In this document: in pieces, positions 48,334 through 57,214 of the stretch
Position numbering within the stretch: position 1 is the stretch's first letter
Layout: every line of letters starts with the position of its first letter
Source: Thermosipho melanesiensis BI429
GTDB lineage: Bacteria > Thermotogota > Thermotogae > Thermotogales > Fervidobacteriaceae
Direction: 5' to 3'
Assembly (NCBI RefSeq): GCF_000016905.1
Contig: NC_009616.1
Coordinates: 1,178,001-1,242,000 of the forward strand
Length of the DNA: 64,000 bases
Translations under genes and position numbers: made by a program
The notes under the pieces: generated by a model
The model's input: only the letters and a program-made list of their open reading frames with translations
Database searches by the model: none
Told to the model about the DNA's origin: nothing

Positions 48334-48351
48334 ATGTGAAGTAAGTCACAA
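48334..48351. promoter_or_regulatory. Rex operator upstream of rex
   Basis: ATGTGAAGTAAGTCACAA has arms TGTGA/TCACA with a 6-bp centre, matching the Rex consensus TTGTGA-N6-TCACAA at all but one position. It lies 15 bases before the rex start. Confidence 0.85.
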
Positions 48352-48392
48352 TAAATTATACAACATTTTTCACAAACATTTCAAGAGAAAAA

Positions 48393-48440
48393 TTTGATAA
48401 TCAAACTTATAATTTTTTTATTGATTTTAGATAATCAAAG
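48393..48440. repeat. Paired AT-rich repeats in the rex/mbs divergent region
   Basis: TTTGATAATCAAA (48393-48405) is a perfect 13-bp palindrome. A second copy of GATAATCAAA(G) lies at 48430-48440, with TTGAT / ATCAA arms. The 292-bp region otherwise holds the Rex site and the mbs promoter and no gene. They may be a regulator site. Confidence 0.5.
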
Positions 48441-48502
48441 TTAAAAAAGGGAAAATAAGAAATATCTACACTTTTTTTTATGTTTGGATATTTTTTATTT
48501 AT

Positions 48503-48531
48503 TTGAATATTTGATATTTTTATGTTAAAAT
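48503..48531 (+). promoter_or_regulatory. Promoter of the Mbs-like operon
   Basis: TTGAAT (48503-48508), 17 bases, TAAAAT (48526-48531) with an upstream TG. The first start codon is 80 bases downstream, leaving a leader of about 70 bases. Confidence 0.5.
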
Positions 48532-48610
48532 ACAAGCGGAAAAACAGACAAAACAACTCAAAATTTAATAAATGGCTAAATTTTATTATACTTGCTAAGG
48601 AGGGAGTGTT

Positions 48611-49093
48611 ATGAATTTCTCAGTTTTTATTGTGACCTATTTCACATGGGTGTTGCTAACAGGTTATAACGATATTTCGGAATTGTTAGTTGGTTTTTTA
48701 GTATCACTGGTTATTTCCGTTGTATTTAAAAGGTATTATAGGATTAAGTTTGATGGTTGGTTTTTAGTGAAGATTGTAAAGTTTTTGTTAATATATCTAC
48801 CTATTTTCATTTGGGAGATGATTAAAGCAAACTTTGATGTAGCAGCACGTGTTTTAAATCCGAAACTTCCTATTAATCCAGGATTTGTAAGAGTTAAAAC
48901 GGAATTAAAAAAAGATACCTCAAGGCTTTTCTTGGCAAACTCAATTACATTAACTCCTGGAACTTTGACTTTAGATGTAGAAGAAGATACGTTGTATATT
49001 CACTGGATAGATGTAAAAGCAAAAAGTGCAGATGAAAGAAGAAGACATATTTCCGAAAAGTTTGAAAAAATTTTAAAGGGGGTATTTGAATGA
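48611..49093 (+). CDS. MrpE/MbhA-like membrane subunit
   Basis: A 160-residue subunit of the sodium/proton antiporter module, with two or three N-terminal membrane helices (FIVTYFTWVLLTGY, LLVGFLVSLVISVVF, FLLIYLPIFIWEM) and a cytoplasmic part (FLANSITLTPGTLTLDVEEDTLYIHWIDV) typical of MrpE. It is the first gene of the 14-gene operon. ATG 48611 follows AAGGAGGGAG. The next gene overlaps by 4 bases. Confidence 0.93.
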   Translation: MNFSVFIVTYFTWVLLTGYNDISELLVGFLVSLVISVVFKRYYRIKFDGWFLVKIVKFLLIYLPIFIWEMIKANFDVAARVLNPKLPINPGFVRVKTELKKDTSRLFLANSITLTPGTLTLDVEEDTLYIHWIDVKAKSADERRRHISEKFEKILKGVFE

Positions 49094-49347
49094 ATTATTT
49101 ACAATATATATATTTTACACTAGTAGGTTTAGGAGTTTTTTTATCTTTTTTGAGAATATTATTTGGACCAACAAGTGCAGATAGAGTAGCGGCTCTTGAT
49201 ACATTAAATGTTGTTCTAACTGGAACTATAGTTTTTTTGGCGCTTATATTTAAAAATGGATTATATCTTGATATTGCTTTAGTTTATGGATTACTTTCTT
49301 TTGTTGAGACGGTTGTTATTGCACGCAATTTGGAGGGGAAAAAATGA
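49090..49347 (+). CDS. MrpF/MbhB-like membrane subunit
   Basis: An 85-residue protein with three membrane helices and the MrpF pattern RILFGPTSADRVAALDTLN near residue 22, then GLYLDIALVYGLLSFVETVVIAR. It overlaps both neighbours by 4 bases (ATGA), the coupling seen through most of this operon. Confidence 0.93.
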   Translation: MNYLQYIYFTLVGLGVFLSFLRILFGPTSADRVAALDTLNVVLTGTIVFLALIFKNGLYLDIALVYGLLSFVETVVIARNLEGKK

Positions 49348-49664
49348 TGATATTAGGATACTTACTTATAGTAATAGGTGCATTTTTTTATTTTTTAGGT
49401 GGATTAGGGATTTTTAGGATGCCTGATGTGTATAACAGGCTTCAGGCAGGAACTAAAGCTACAACGTTAGGTTCCTTTTCAGTTATTTTAGGTGTTGGAC
49501 TTGTGAATTTAGAATTTTTACCAAAAGCTTTGGTTATAATTGCGTTTATTGCCTTAACTAATCCAGTTGGTAGTTCTGTTTTAGCAAGGTCTGCATATTT
49601 AAAAGGAATTAAGCCTACAGATAAAACCCAAGTTGATGAATATAAGGGTGGTGAAAAAGAATGA
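49344..49664 (+). CDS. MrpG/MbhC-like membrane subunit
   Basis: A 106-residue protein of the MrpG/PhaG family, with two or three helices and the signature GGLGIFRMPDVYNRLQAGTKATTLG near residue 22. A charged tail (KPTDKTQVDEYKGGEKE) faces the cytoplasm. ATG 49344 or 49347 are both possible starts; the first gives the 4-base overlap. Confidence 0.93.
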   Translation: MMILGYLLIVIGAFFYFLGGLGIFRMPDVYNRLQAGTKATTLGSFSVILGVGLVNLEFLPKALVIIAFIALTNPVGSSVLARSAYLKGIKPTDKTQVDEYKGGEKE

Positions 49665-49900
49665 TGTACTTAACAGTATTTGTTGGAATTTTAATGATAG
49701 TTTCTGCTATTTATGCTGTTGAAGCTAAAAAGGTGCTTGATTCATTCATTGCGTTGTCATTACTAAGCTTATTATCTGTATTTTTGTTTATTGTAATGAA
49801 AGCTCCAGATGTTGCAATTACGGAAGCTTCTGTTGGAGCCGGATTGACTACAGCTGTCTTAATACTTGCTTTGAAAAGATTGGGTGGTGATAGAGAATGA
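49661..49900 (+). CDS. MbhD-like membrane subunit (MrpA C-terminal DUF4040 part)
   Basis: A 79-residue protein with three helices: YLTVFVGILMIVSAIYAV, SFIALSLLSLLSVFLFIVM and APDVAITEASVGAGLTTAVLILAL. The APDVAITEASVG segment is typical of the MrpA C-terminal domain that Mbh/Mbx complexes carry as separate small subunits. It overlaps both neighbours by 4 bases. Confidence 0.92.
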   Translation: MMYLTVFVGILMIVSAIYAVEAKKVLDSFIALSLLSLLSVFLFIVMKAPDVAITEASVGAGLTTAVLILALKRLGGDRE

Positions 49901-50616
49901 GAAGAGTATTCTCATTGTTAATTGTTACTGGATTGTTGATATTTTTTGTTAGTTCTTTATCGGCGATACCGGAATATGGAAAGGCAAGGTTATCAAAAGT
50001 TTCTAAAGCGTATATAAATAAAAATGTGAAAGGTGAAACAGGAGAAGTTGAGTTTGAAAAATCTAAAAATTTGGAAGATGGTGCTGCAAACGTTGTAACT
50101 TCAATTGTTGTTGATTATAGATCATTTGATACCTTAGGTGAAGTTACAGTTTTATTTACATCTGCTTTAGGTGTAGGGATAATATTAAATGGAATTAAAA
50201 AGAAAACTTTTGGAAGAACACCTAACTTTATCTTAAGGATTTCCGTTGGAATTTTATTACCTTTAATCTTATTGTTTGGTGCTTACATCTTTATCCACGG
50301 TCACTTGACACCTGGAGGGGGTTTTCCGGGAGGTACTATAATTGCAGCTGGAATATTGCTCCTTTACCTTTCCAATGAAGAATTTAAACTCGGAAAAGCT
50401 TCAAAATTTGTGGAAAGTGTTGCAGGAAGTGTTTACGTAATTATTGGAATTATAGGGTTGGCAATAGGTGGATATTTCTTAATTAACTTCCTCCCGACAG
50501 GAGTTTTAGGTGCTTTATTTAGTGCGGGAATTATTCCAATTGTTTATGTGGTTATAGGATTTAAGGTTGGTGCAGAATTATCAGGTATAATTGCCGATTT
50601 ACACGGGGAGGGATAA
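49897..50616 (+). CDS. MbhE-MbhF fusion (MrpA-C terminal/MrpB-like subunit)
   Basis: A 239-residue protein that joins two subunits normally encoded separately in archaeal Mbh. Residues 1-100 resemble MbhE (VVTSIVVDYRSFDTLGEVTVLFTSALGVGIIL). Residues 105-239 resemble MbhF/MrpB (GAYIFIHGHLTPGGGFPGGTIIAAGILLLYLS). A 40-residue soluble loop (SKVSKAYINKNVKGETGEVEF) lies in the first part. No frameshift or stop marks the join, so the fusion is real as written. It shares one base with the next gene. Confidence 0.88.
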   Translation: MRRVFSLLIVTGLLIFFVSSLSAIPEYGKARLSKVSKAYINKNVKGETGEVEFEKSKNLEDGAANVVTSIVVDYRSFDTLGEVTVLFTSALGVGIILNGIKKKTFGRTPNFILRISVGILLPLILLFGAYIFIHGHLTPGGGFPGGTIIAAGILLLYLSNEEFKLGKASKFVESVAGSVYVIIGIIGLAIGGYFLINFLPTGVLGALFSAGIIPIVYVVIGFKVGAELSGIIADLHGEG

Positions 50617-50960
50617 TGATGATATACTATATTTCATTTCTTTTGATAGGTATAGGTATATACGGTCTTCTAACTCAAAAAAACCTTTTTAAATACTTGG
50701 TTTCATTGACTATTATAGATACAGCAATCAACTTGTTTATCATTTCTATTGGATACATAAATGGTAAAGATGTGCCTATCTTTTCAAAATATACAAAAAC
50801 GGCAAATTTTGTTGATCCTCTACCACAAGCTTTGGTGTTAACGGCTATTGTTATAGGTGTAGGTACATTAGCTTTAGGTACATCACTTTTAATAAGAACG
50901 TATGAGAAATATAGTACATTAGACGTTGAAGAAATCGCCCAAAAGGAGGCGGAAGAATGA
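50616..50960 (+). CDS. MrpC/MbhG-like (NuoK-type) membrane subunit
   Basis: A 114-residue NuoK/MrpC-family protein with three helices: YYISFLLIGIGIYGLL, LVSLTIIDTAINLFIISIGY and DPLPQALVLTAIVIGVGTLALGTSLLI. The PLPQALVLTAIVIG segment is diagnostic. The C-terminus is acidic. Starts ATG 50616 and 50619 are adjacent. Confidence 0.94.
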   Translation: MMIYYISFLLIGIGIYGLLTQKNLFKYLVSLTIIDTAINLFIISIGYINGKDVPIFSKYTKTANFVDPLPQALVLTAIVIGVGTLALGTSLLIRTYEKYSTLDVEEIAQKEAEE

Positions 50961-52309
50961 TAGCTCTTTTAGTTGCTATTCCATTAATCTCTGCGTTTTT
51001 ATTCGTGCCATTTAAAGATAAGTCAAAATACATATTACCATTTGTTATTTTGTTGGATTTAATAGTGTTATTTAACTTAGCTCCAGGTACAATTTCAGAA
51101 ATGGGTGGCTGGAAAGCACCTTTTGGAATAGTTTTGGTACTTGATTCTGCAAGTTTTTACACAGTACTAGTTGTAAATATTATCTTTTTATTGATTTCAT
51201 TTATGCCGCAAATCGCAGAAAGAAACTATTCAATAATTTTATTAATACTTTTAGGAGCGTTAAATGGCTTAATTCTTACAGGGGATATTTTTAATTCTTT
51301 TGTATTTTTGGAAATTACTGCAGCAGCTGGATATATAATTGCATCTACTAAGAAAAATTATTATGGAGCATTTAAATACCTAATTATTGGTGGAATTGCT
51401 GGTGGATTTTATCTTCTTGGAGCAATTTATGCATATTTAGGTACCGGCTCATTGAATTTAGCCGATATAGCGATTAATATAAATCATTCTATTATGCCAT
51501 ATGTAGCACTTTTGTTATTTGTTGGACTAGCAGTTGAGGCAAAAGTTTTGCCATTAGCAGGATGGGTTCCAAGTGTTTATGCATCAGGTTCATCTTTAAC
51601 ACCAACGGTTTTAGGTACCACTGTTACTTTTTCTGTGATTTATCTCTTGGGAAGGATTTTTATTACTGTATTTAATGGTTATTTTTTAGATGTAATTTAT
51701 GTATTTGGACTTTTAACTCTTATTCTTGCCGAAATTGCCGCATTTAGACAAGAAAAATTGTTAAAAGCTCTTGCTTTTTCTTCAATTGCACAGGCAGGTT
51801 TAGTGTTAAGTGTTATTTCTCTTAATACCTTTAGTGCGTTAAATGCAGCATATTTTCATCTCTTAAATGATGTAACCGCAAAATTAGTTTTATTTATTGT
51901 AGCTGCAAGTGTTTCTGGAAGTTTTATGAAGAATAAAACGTTAGGGATTACATTTAGTATTGCTTCCTTTTCTTTAATAGGATTCCCATTGTTTGCTGGT
52001 TTCAGGAGTAAATTGTTAATTTTAAAAAGTGCTTTTGAGAAAGGTGACTATTTATTACCTATACTTTTGTTGATAGCTACTGTGATTGAAATGGCGTATC
52101 TTCTGAAGTGGAATGTAAAATTTTGGTATAGTAATGAAGATATAAATAAGGAAATTCCATGGAATATAATGTTACTGGTGTTAATAGTTGCATTGTTTAT
52201 CATTTATATAGGAATATTCCCAGAAATATATTTAAAAATTTCCAGAAGTATAGCGGAAGGTTTGATAAATTCAGAGGCATATGTAACGACTATTCTGGGA
52301 GGGATGTAA
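50957..52309 (+). CDS. MrpD/MbhH-like antiporter subunit
   Basis: A 450-residue NuoL/M/N-type transporter with about 14 helices. The ion-channel helices include SFVFLEITAAAGYIIAST, VEAKVLPLAGWVPSVYASGSSLTPTVLG and ALAFSSIAQAGLVL; the Glu in FLEITA and Lys in EAKVLPLAGW are the usual functional charges. It is followed directly by a second, longer member (52310), a pairing seen in Mbx/Mbs complexes. ATGA overlap with MrpC. Confidence 0.94.
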   Translation: MIALLVAIPLISAFLFVPFKDKSKYILPFVILLDLIVLFNLAPGTISEMGGWKAPFGIVLVLDSASFYTVLVVNIIFLLISFMPQIAERNYSIILLILLGALNGLILTGDIFNSFVFLEITAAAGYIIASTKKNYYGAFKYLIIGGIAGGFYLLGAIYAYLGTGSLNLADIAININHSIMPYVALLLFVGLAVEAKVLPLAGWVPSVYASGSSLTPTVLGTTVTFSVIYLLGRIFITVFNGYFLDVIYVFGLLTLILAEIAAFRQEKLLKALAFSSIAQAGLVLSVISLNTFSALNAAYFHLLNDVTAKLVLFIVAASVSGSFMKNKTLGITFSIASFSLIGFPLFAGFRSKLLILKSAFEKGDYLLPILLLIATVIEMAYLLKWNVKFWYSNEDINKEIPWNIMLLVLIVALFIIYIGIFPEIYLKISRSIAEGLINSEAYVTTILGGM

Positions 52310-54154
52310 ATGATTTCTTTGGTTAATTTGATATTACTTTTTTTGTTTGGATCTTTAATTTCATATATTCTCACAAAAGTCAACAAAGTAATAGGTGCAA
52401 TTTTCAATTTTCTTTTAACAGGATATGCCCTTTTTGTTGTGTGGAATGTTGAAGTTGGTACTACTGAGAAGTTGTTTAGTATTTTTGAAGGTTTAGAAAG
52501 TGTATTGAAAGTTACCTTTTTGGGGAAATTTTTTGCTTTAATTAGTTTGATAGTTATTTCATTTGTTGCGTTTTTTGTACTTGAATGGATAAAAAAGAAA
52601 AATTTGAATGCTGCAGCTTTTAATCTTTTTTATATGTTAATGATTGCGGGAGTATTAGGTGTATTCTTTTCAAATGACTTACTTACACTTTATGTTTTTT
52701 GGGAAATTGCCGTTTTAGGTTCGTTTTTGATTGTTCCTATGGGAAAGGAAGATTCTAAAAAAGCTGCGATTATATATGTTGTTATTAGCGGAATAGGAAG
52801 TTATCTATATCTTTTTGCAACATTTTCATTATATTTTAGGTACGGAGTACTTGATTTTAAAGGAGTTTCTCAACATTTATTGAATGAGCCTTCAAATATT
52901 TATAAATGGTTTGTGGTGTTGTTTATTGCTAGTGCAGGTATTGCAAAAAGTGGTTTGTTCCCGCTTCATACATGGCTTAGGATAACACATGGAAATGCTC
53001 CTGATGCATTTAGTGCGGTACTTTCAGGTCAACTTGTAAAAATGGGTTCTTATGTTTTGGCAATTTCTCTTGCTGTGTTTCCAACAACACAGTTATTTAA
53101 TGCATTTTATATGGGAGTACCTTTGATAAATTACATTTTAATATGGCTTGGTAATATTTCAATAATTATAGGTACCTTTATGGCAATTAGACAAAATGAT
53201 ATGAAACAATTGATAGCTTTTTCTTCAATTGCAAATGGAGGTTATATACTTGTTGGTTTAGGTGTTATGAATTCTACGGGCTTTGCTGGTGGTTTATTCC
53301 ATGTATTTAATCATGCAATTGCTGCTGCTATGATATTTTTGTCTTTTGCTGCGGTTGTTTATAGGACAGGTACTACAAAAATAGATGAGATGGGTGGGTT
53401 AATTTGGAGGATGCCATGGACCTTTGTGATTTATCTTGTAGGTATAATTTCCCTCGCAGGTATTCCACCAACAAGTGGTTTTATTTCAAAATGGATGATT
53501 TTTAATGCCCTTCTTACCAAAGGTATGTTTCTAACTTTGACAATAACATTTATTGGGAGTATTGGTTCATTTTTATATGTTTTTAGACCATTGGCAGGGG
53601 TATTTTTGGGGCAGTTAAAAAAGAAACATTATGAGATTGAAGAAGTATCGATTATAATGTTGATACCAATGTTACTTTTAGTTTTTCTTACGTTGATTAT
53701 AGGAATTTATCCTAAACCATTATTAGACATGATTTCATCTGTTGAGCAAGAACTTGGAATAAAGGCCATAGAATATAGTGGAACAATTATAAAAACTAGT
53801 TTAGGGCAGTGGAATACTTTAACAGTATTTAATATGTTTGTTGTTGGTTTCATTATTGCTGTAATTCTTTATTTAATTTTCCCAAATGGAAAGAAGGTTA
53901 AATTAACAGATCAGTATACTGGAGGGGAATATTTGTATAATTACGATCTTTATCACTATGCAACGGGATTTTATAAATTTCTAGAGAGACTTTATGACAA
54001 ACATCCCTCGTTTGAAAAATTATATGAAATGTTAGCTAACTTTTTTAGAAGTATGGGTGGAATTGTTGTAAGCCTCGTATATAAACCAGGTCCAAGTGGT
54101 TATGTATTTTGGTTTTCTATTGTAATCCTCATATTATTTTGGGTGAGGTGGTAA
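52310..54154 (+). CDS. Second MrpD/NuoL-like antiporter subunit (MbxH'-like)
   Basis: A 614-residue NuoL-type protein, longer than the first. Core helices include LYVFWEIAVLGSFLIVPMG, KSGLFPLHTWLRITHGNAPDAFSAVLSGQLVKMGSY and IAFSSIANGGYILVGLG. A C-terminal extension of about 110 residues carries YTGGEYLYNYDLYHYATGFYKFLERL and ends in a last helix. Two antiporter-like subunits favour the Mbx/Mbs type over Mbh. Its ATG directly follows the previous stop. Confidence 0.94.
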   Translation: MISLVNLILLFLFGSLISYILTKVNKVIGAIFNFLLTGYALFVVWNVEVGTTEKLFSIFEGLESVLKVTFLGKFFALISLIVISFVAFFVLEWIKKKNLNAAAFNLFYMLMIAGVLGVFFSNDLLTLYVFWEIAVLGSFLIVPMGKEDSKKAAIIYVVISGIGSYLYLFATFSLYFRYGVLDFKGVSQHLLNEPSNIYKWFVVLFIASAGIAKSGLFPLHTWLRITHGNAPDAFSAVLSGQLVKMGSYVLAISLAVFPTTQLFNAFYMGVPLINYILIWLGNISIIIGTFMAIRQNDMKQLIAFSSIANGGYILVGLGVMNSTGFAGGLFHVFNHAIAAAMIFLSFAAVVYRTGTTKIDEMGGLIWRMPWTFVIYLVGIISLAGIPPTSGFISKWMIFNALLTKGMFLTLTITFIGSIGSFLYVFRPLAGVFLGQLKKKHYEIEEVSIIMLIPMLLLVFLTLIIGIYPKPLLDMISSVEQELGIKAIEYSGTIIKTSLGQWNTLTVFNMFVVGFIIAVILYLIFPNGKKVKLTDQYTGGEYLYNYDLYHYATGFYKFLERLYDKHPSFEKLYEMLANFFRSMGGIVVSLVYKPGPSGYVFWFSIVILILFWVRW

Positions 54155-55038
54155 TGATGACTGTGCTTAAAATAATAGCAGTATTAATGACAGGTTTTTT
54201 TGTTGGTCTAACTTTAGAAGGTGTTGCAAGAAAAGTGATGGCGAGAATTCAAAGAAGATATGGACCGCCTTGGTATCAAAATTTCATAGATGTGTTTAAG
54301 GTGTTATCAAAAAGGGGTATTTCTCATGGTTGGATTTTTGACTTTGGAATTTTAATGGCATTGGGGGGCGTTATTGCAACTTTATCATTTGTTCCCCTTG
54401 GGAATTTGGTGGCATTTCCTGGGTTGGATAACATATTTATTATTGTTTATTTATTTGCAGTTGGTGCACTAGGTATGGCAATGGGAATGGTAGGATCCGG
54501 AAATCCTAATGCAAGTATTGGAGTTGCAAGGGCCTTAACACAAATGTTGGGGTATGAGATACCATACATGCTTTCACTTTCTGCTGTAATGTTTTATTAC
54601 AAAACGGCCTCTGTATCGAAACTTATGATATCTCAGCAAGATACATGGACACTGGTTAAAATGCCAATAGGGGGTATAGTTGCGTTTATATCTCTATTAG
54701 GAATGTTAGGGAAAAAACCATTCGATACGCCAATTGCTCCAGCAGAGATTGCTTCTGGACCTATGGTAGAGTTATCTGCAAAATATATGGGACTTTTAAT
54801 GTTGATGCATACATTTTCAGTTTTTGTTGAAGTTAGTTTGTTCGTAGATGTTTTTTTGGGTGTAAGTAATTATTGGACGTTTTTAATAAAGTTTACAGTT
54901 GTTTGGGTGTTTGCAACTATGATTTCTTCAGTTTTGCCGCGATTTAGAATAGAACAAGTTGTCAAGTTTTACTGGAAAGTTCCATTGGGATTGGCATTTT
55001 TGCAAGTATTATTTGTACTACTTGGATGGGTATTTTAG
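54154..55038 (+). CDS. NuoH/MbhM-like membrane subunit
   Basis: A 294-residue NuoH family protein linking the peripheral and membrane arms. It has about eight helices and the conserved segments GVARKVMARIQRRYGPPWYQNFIDVFKVLSKRG, ALTQMLGYEIPYMLSLSAV and KKPFDTPIAPAEIASGPMVELSAKYMG, the quinone-entry-like loop retained as EIASGPMVE. ATG 54154 overlaps the preceding stop; ATG 54157 also fits. Confidence 0.95.
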   Translation: MMTVLKIIAVLMTGFFVGLTLEGVARKVMARIQRRYGPPWYQNFIDVFKVLSKRGISHGWIFDFGILMALGGVIATLSFVPLGNLVAFPGLDNIFIIVYLFAVGALGMAMGMVGSGNPNASIGVARALTQMLGYEIPYMLSLSAVMFYYKTASVSKLMISQQDTWTLVKMPIGGIVAFISLLGMLGKKPFDTPIAPAEIASGPMVELSAKYMGLLMLMHTFSVFVEVSLFVDVFLGVSNYWTFLIKFTVVWVFATMISSVLPRFRIEQVVKFYWKVPLGLAFLQVLFVLLGWVF

Positions 55039-55049
55039 GAGGTGGTTGT

Positions 55050-55592
55050 ATGTCAATAAACGAGAGAAATTTATGGGAAAAGATAGCAGATAAATTGAGA
55101 AGTAAGTCTCTATGGATGTTGCATTATTGTACAGGGTGTGGAGCAGTGGAATTACCACCAACAATGACATCAAGGTTTGATATGGAGCGTTTTGGAATGG
55201 GGCCTATGGCTACTCCAAGGCAAGCTGATATTTTGTTTATTACAGGTTATTTAAGTGCAAAAACTCTTAGGAGAGTTATTTATACATATGAGCAGATGGC
55301 TGAGCCAAAATATGTGATTGGTTTTGGTTCTTGTACTTTAAATGGAGGAATTTATTATGATTCTTATGCTACTATAAACAAATTAGACTATTACATTCCC
55401 GTTGATTTATACATTGCAGGTTGTATGCCAAGACCTGAGGCATTATTGGAGGCATTTAACAAATTGATGAGAATGATTAGGAGTGGAGAGGCAAATGGAT
55501 GGAAAAAATACAGAGAAAATTATGAATGGTACAAACAAAATCAAATAAGATCTCTCGGGGAGGTGTTTATCCATGACGAGTTTCATGAGTGA
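55050..55592 (+). CDS. NuoB/MbhJ-like 4Fe-4S subunit
   Basis: A 180-residue small-subunit homologue with one proximal-type 4Fe-4S cluster. Ligands are YCTGCGAVELPP (two), GSCTLNGG and AGCMPRPEALLEA. The DILFITGYLSAKTLRRVIYTYEQM helix is usual. ATG 55050 is chosen behind AGGAGGTGG; the open frame continues upstream into nuoH's stop. It should take electrons from the NuoI-like module and pass them to the NuoD-like active-site region. Confidence 0.94.
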   Translation: MSINERNLWEKIADKLRSKSLWMLHYCTGCGAVELPPTMTSRFDMERFGMGPMATPRQADILFITGYLSAKTLRRVIYTYEQMAEPKYVIGFGSCTLNGGIYYDSYATINKLDYYIPVDLYIAGCMPRPEALLEAFNKLMRMIRSGEANGWKKYRENYEWYKQNQIRSLGEVFIHDEFHE

Positions 55593-56103
55593 TGTAATAA
55601 AGAAAATAGAAAAAATTTTCAATGATATTGAGATAGTAGAAATAGATAGTAGAGAAATAAAAATAAACGTTAAACCCGAGAGTATCGTTTCAATCCTTTC
55701 TATGTTGAAAGGAGAGGGATATTCACATTTGTCGTTATTAACAGCGGTTGATTGGATTGAAGAGAATAAATTTGAATTGGTATATATTCTATTCTCTTGG
55801 AAAGATGGCAGTAAAATAATTGTTTCAACAAAAATTGAAAGGGGAAATTCTCAGTTTGTTACAGTAAAACATCTTTGGAGTATAGCTAGATATTATGAGA
55901 GAGAAATCCATGAATTTTTTGGCATAAATTTTGAAGGAAATGATGATATGAAGCCTTTGTTTCTCGAAAACTGGGATGATATACCACCTCTTAGGAAAGA
56001 TTTTGATCCAATGGAATATTCTAGGAAAAAATTTCCAGATAGGGAATATAAGAAAGATGTTATTCATGAAGCAAAAATAATAAGAGGTGATTTAAATGGG
56101 TGA
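55573..56103 (+). CDS. NuoC/MbhK-like subunit
   Basis: A 176-residue NuoC-type protein: EGYSHLSLLTAVDWIEENKFELVYILFSWKDGSKIIVSTKI, then SIARYYEREIHEFFGINFEGNDDMKPLFLENWDDIPPLRKDFDP. The HEFFGINFEGN and PPLRKDF segments define the family. ATG 55573 follows GGGGAGGTG and overlaps the nuoB end by 20 bases; ATG 55585 is a weaker alternative. It overlaps nuoD by 8 bases. Confidence 0.94.
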   Translation: MTSFMSDVIKKIEKIFNDIEIVEIDSREIKINVKPESIVSILSMLKGEGYSHLSLLTAVDWIEENKFELVYILFSWKDGSKIIVSTKIERGNSQFVTVKHLWSIARYYEREIHEFFGINFEGNDDMKPLFLENWDDIPPLRKDFDPMEYSRKKFPDREYKKDVIHEAKIIRGDLNG

Positions 56104-57199
56104 AGTAAAACTCTTTTTTGGACCTAACCATCCTGGAATGCACGGAAATTTTAGTGTCCATATGTATGTGGAAGGAGATACAGTAGTTAAAGCAAGACCT
56201 TTACCAGGCTTTCTTCATAGGGGATTTGAAAAATTAATGGAAAGAAGACTTTGGTATCAAAATTTAGCCTTAATTCCGAGAATTTGTGTTCCAGAACCTG
56301 ACATAAACGAGTTATGTTATGCACTAGCAGTAGAAAAAATTGCAAAAATAGATGTGCCAGAAAGGGCTCAATGGATTAGAATGATTGTTCTTGAGCTTGC
56401 AAGGATAGCAAATCATCTATGGAGTTTTTCAGGTATAGGTGGTCCCATAGGACTTTATACAGGTTCTTTTTGGGGAACAGCAGATAGAGATAGGATATTG
56501 GATATATTTGAAAATTTAACTGGTGCAAGAGTATACCATATGTATATAGTTCCAGGAGGAGTGAGAAAGGACTTAACACCAAAAATTGAGAAAATGATTT
56601 TAGAGACGTTAGACTACATTGAATCACGTTTGCCTGATTATGAAAAGTTAATATTAAAAAATAGGATAGTACATACAAGATTGAAAGGTATAGCAAAACT
56701 TGACAGAGAAACGGCTTTAGAAATGGGAGTGACAGGTGTCGGGTTGAGAGCCACAGGTGTTCCATATGATATTAGAAAGGTTGATCCATATTTGTTTTAT
56801 GATAAAGTCGACTTTGAAGTTCCCTTTTCAACAGATGGTGATGCGTTTGCGAGAGTGTATTTGAAATTTAGGGAAATTTTCCAAAGTATAAAGATAGTGA
56901 AACAAGCACTTGAAAAAATGCCGGTGGGTAAGGTGAATACGCCAATAAGTGAAGGTAGCGCTTTAAGATTTAGGGTACCAAAGGGTCAAGCATATGTTCA
57001 TATAGAATCTACAAGAGGGGAATACGGATATTATATGGTATCAGATGGTGGTGAAAAACCATACAGAGTAGTAGTTAGAGGTGCATCTTATCCACAAACA
57101 TTTATTGGAGTAGAAAAATATTTACCTGGTACCCGTATTGAAGATGTACCAATCTGGCTTTCCACAATGGATGTTTGTGCTCCCGAGGTAGATAGATAA
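56096..57199 (+). CDS. NuoD/NiFe-large-subunit homologue lacking half the Ni ligands (MbxL-like)
   Basis: A 367-residue homologue of NiFe hydrogenase large subunits and NuoD. Of the two CxxC motifs that bind NiFe in hydrogenases, the N-terminal one reads RICVPEPD (only the first Cys) near residue 63, and the C-terminal one reads DVCAPEVDR (one Cys) at the very end. So it cannot bind a normal NiFe centre. GIGGPIGLYTGSFWG and LRATGVPYDIRKVDPY are kept. This pattern matches the Mbx/Mbs sulfane-sulfur reductases. It overlaps nuoC by 8 bases. Confidence 0.93.
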   Translation: MGEVKLFFGPNHPGMHGNFSVHMYVEGDTVVKARPLPGFLHRGFEKLMERRLWYQNLALIPRICVPEPDINELCYALAVEKIAKIDVPERAQWIRMIVLELARIANHLWSFSGIGGPIGLYTGSFWGTADRDRILDIFENLTGARVYHMYIVPGGVRKDLTPKIEKMILETLDYIESRLPDYEKLILKNRIVHTRLKGIAKLDRETALEMGVTGVGLRATGVPYDIRKVDPYLFYDKVDFEVPFSTDGDAFARVYLKFREIFQSIKIVKQALEKMPVGKVNTPISEGSALRFRVPKGQAYVHIESTRGEYGYYMVSDGGEKPYRVVVRGASYPQTFIGVEKYLPGTRIEDVPIWLSTMDVCAPEVDR

Positions 57200-57214
57200 T
57201 GGAGGTGAATATAA

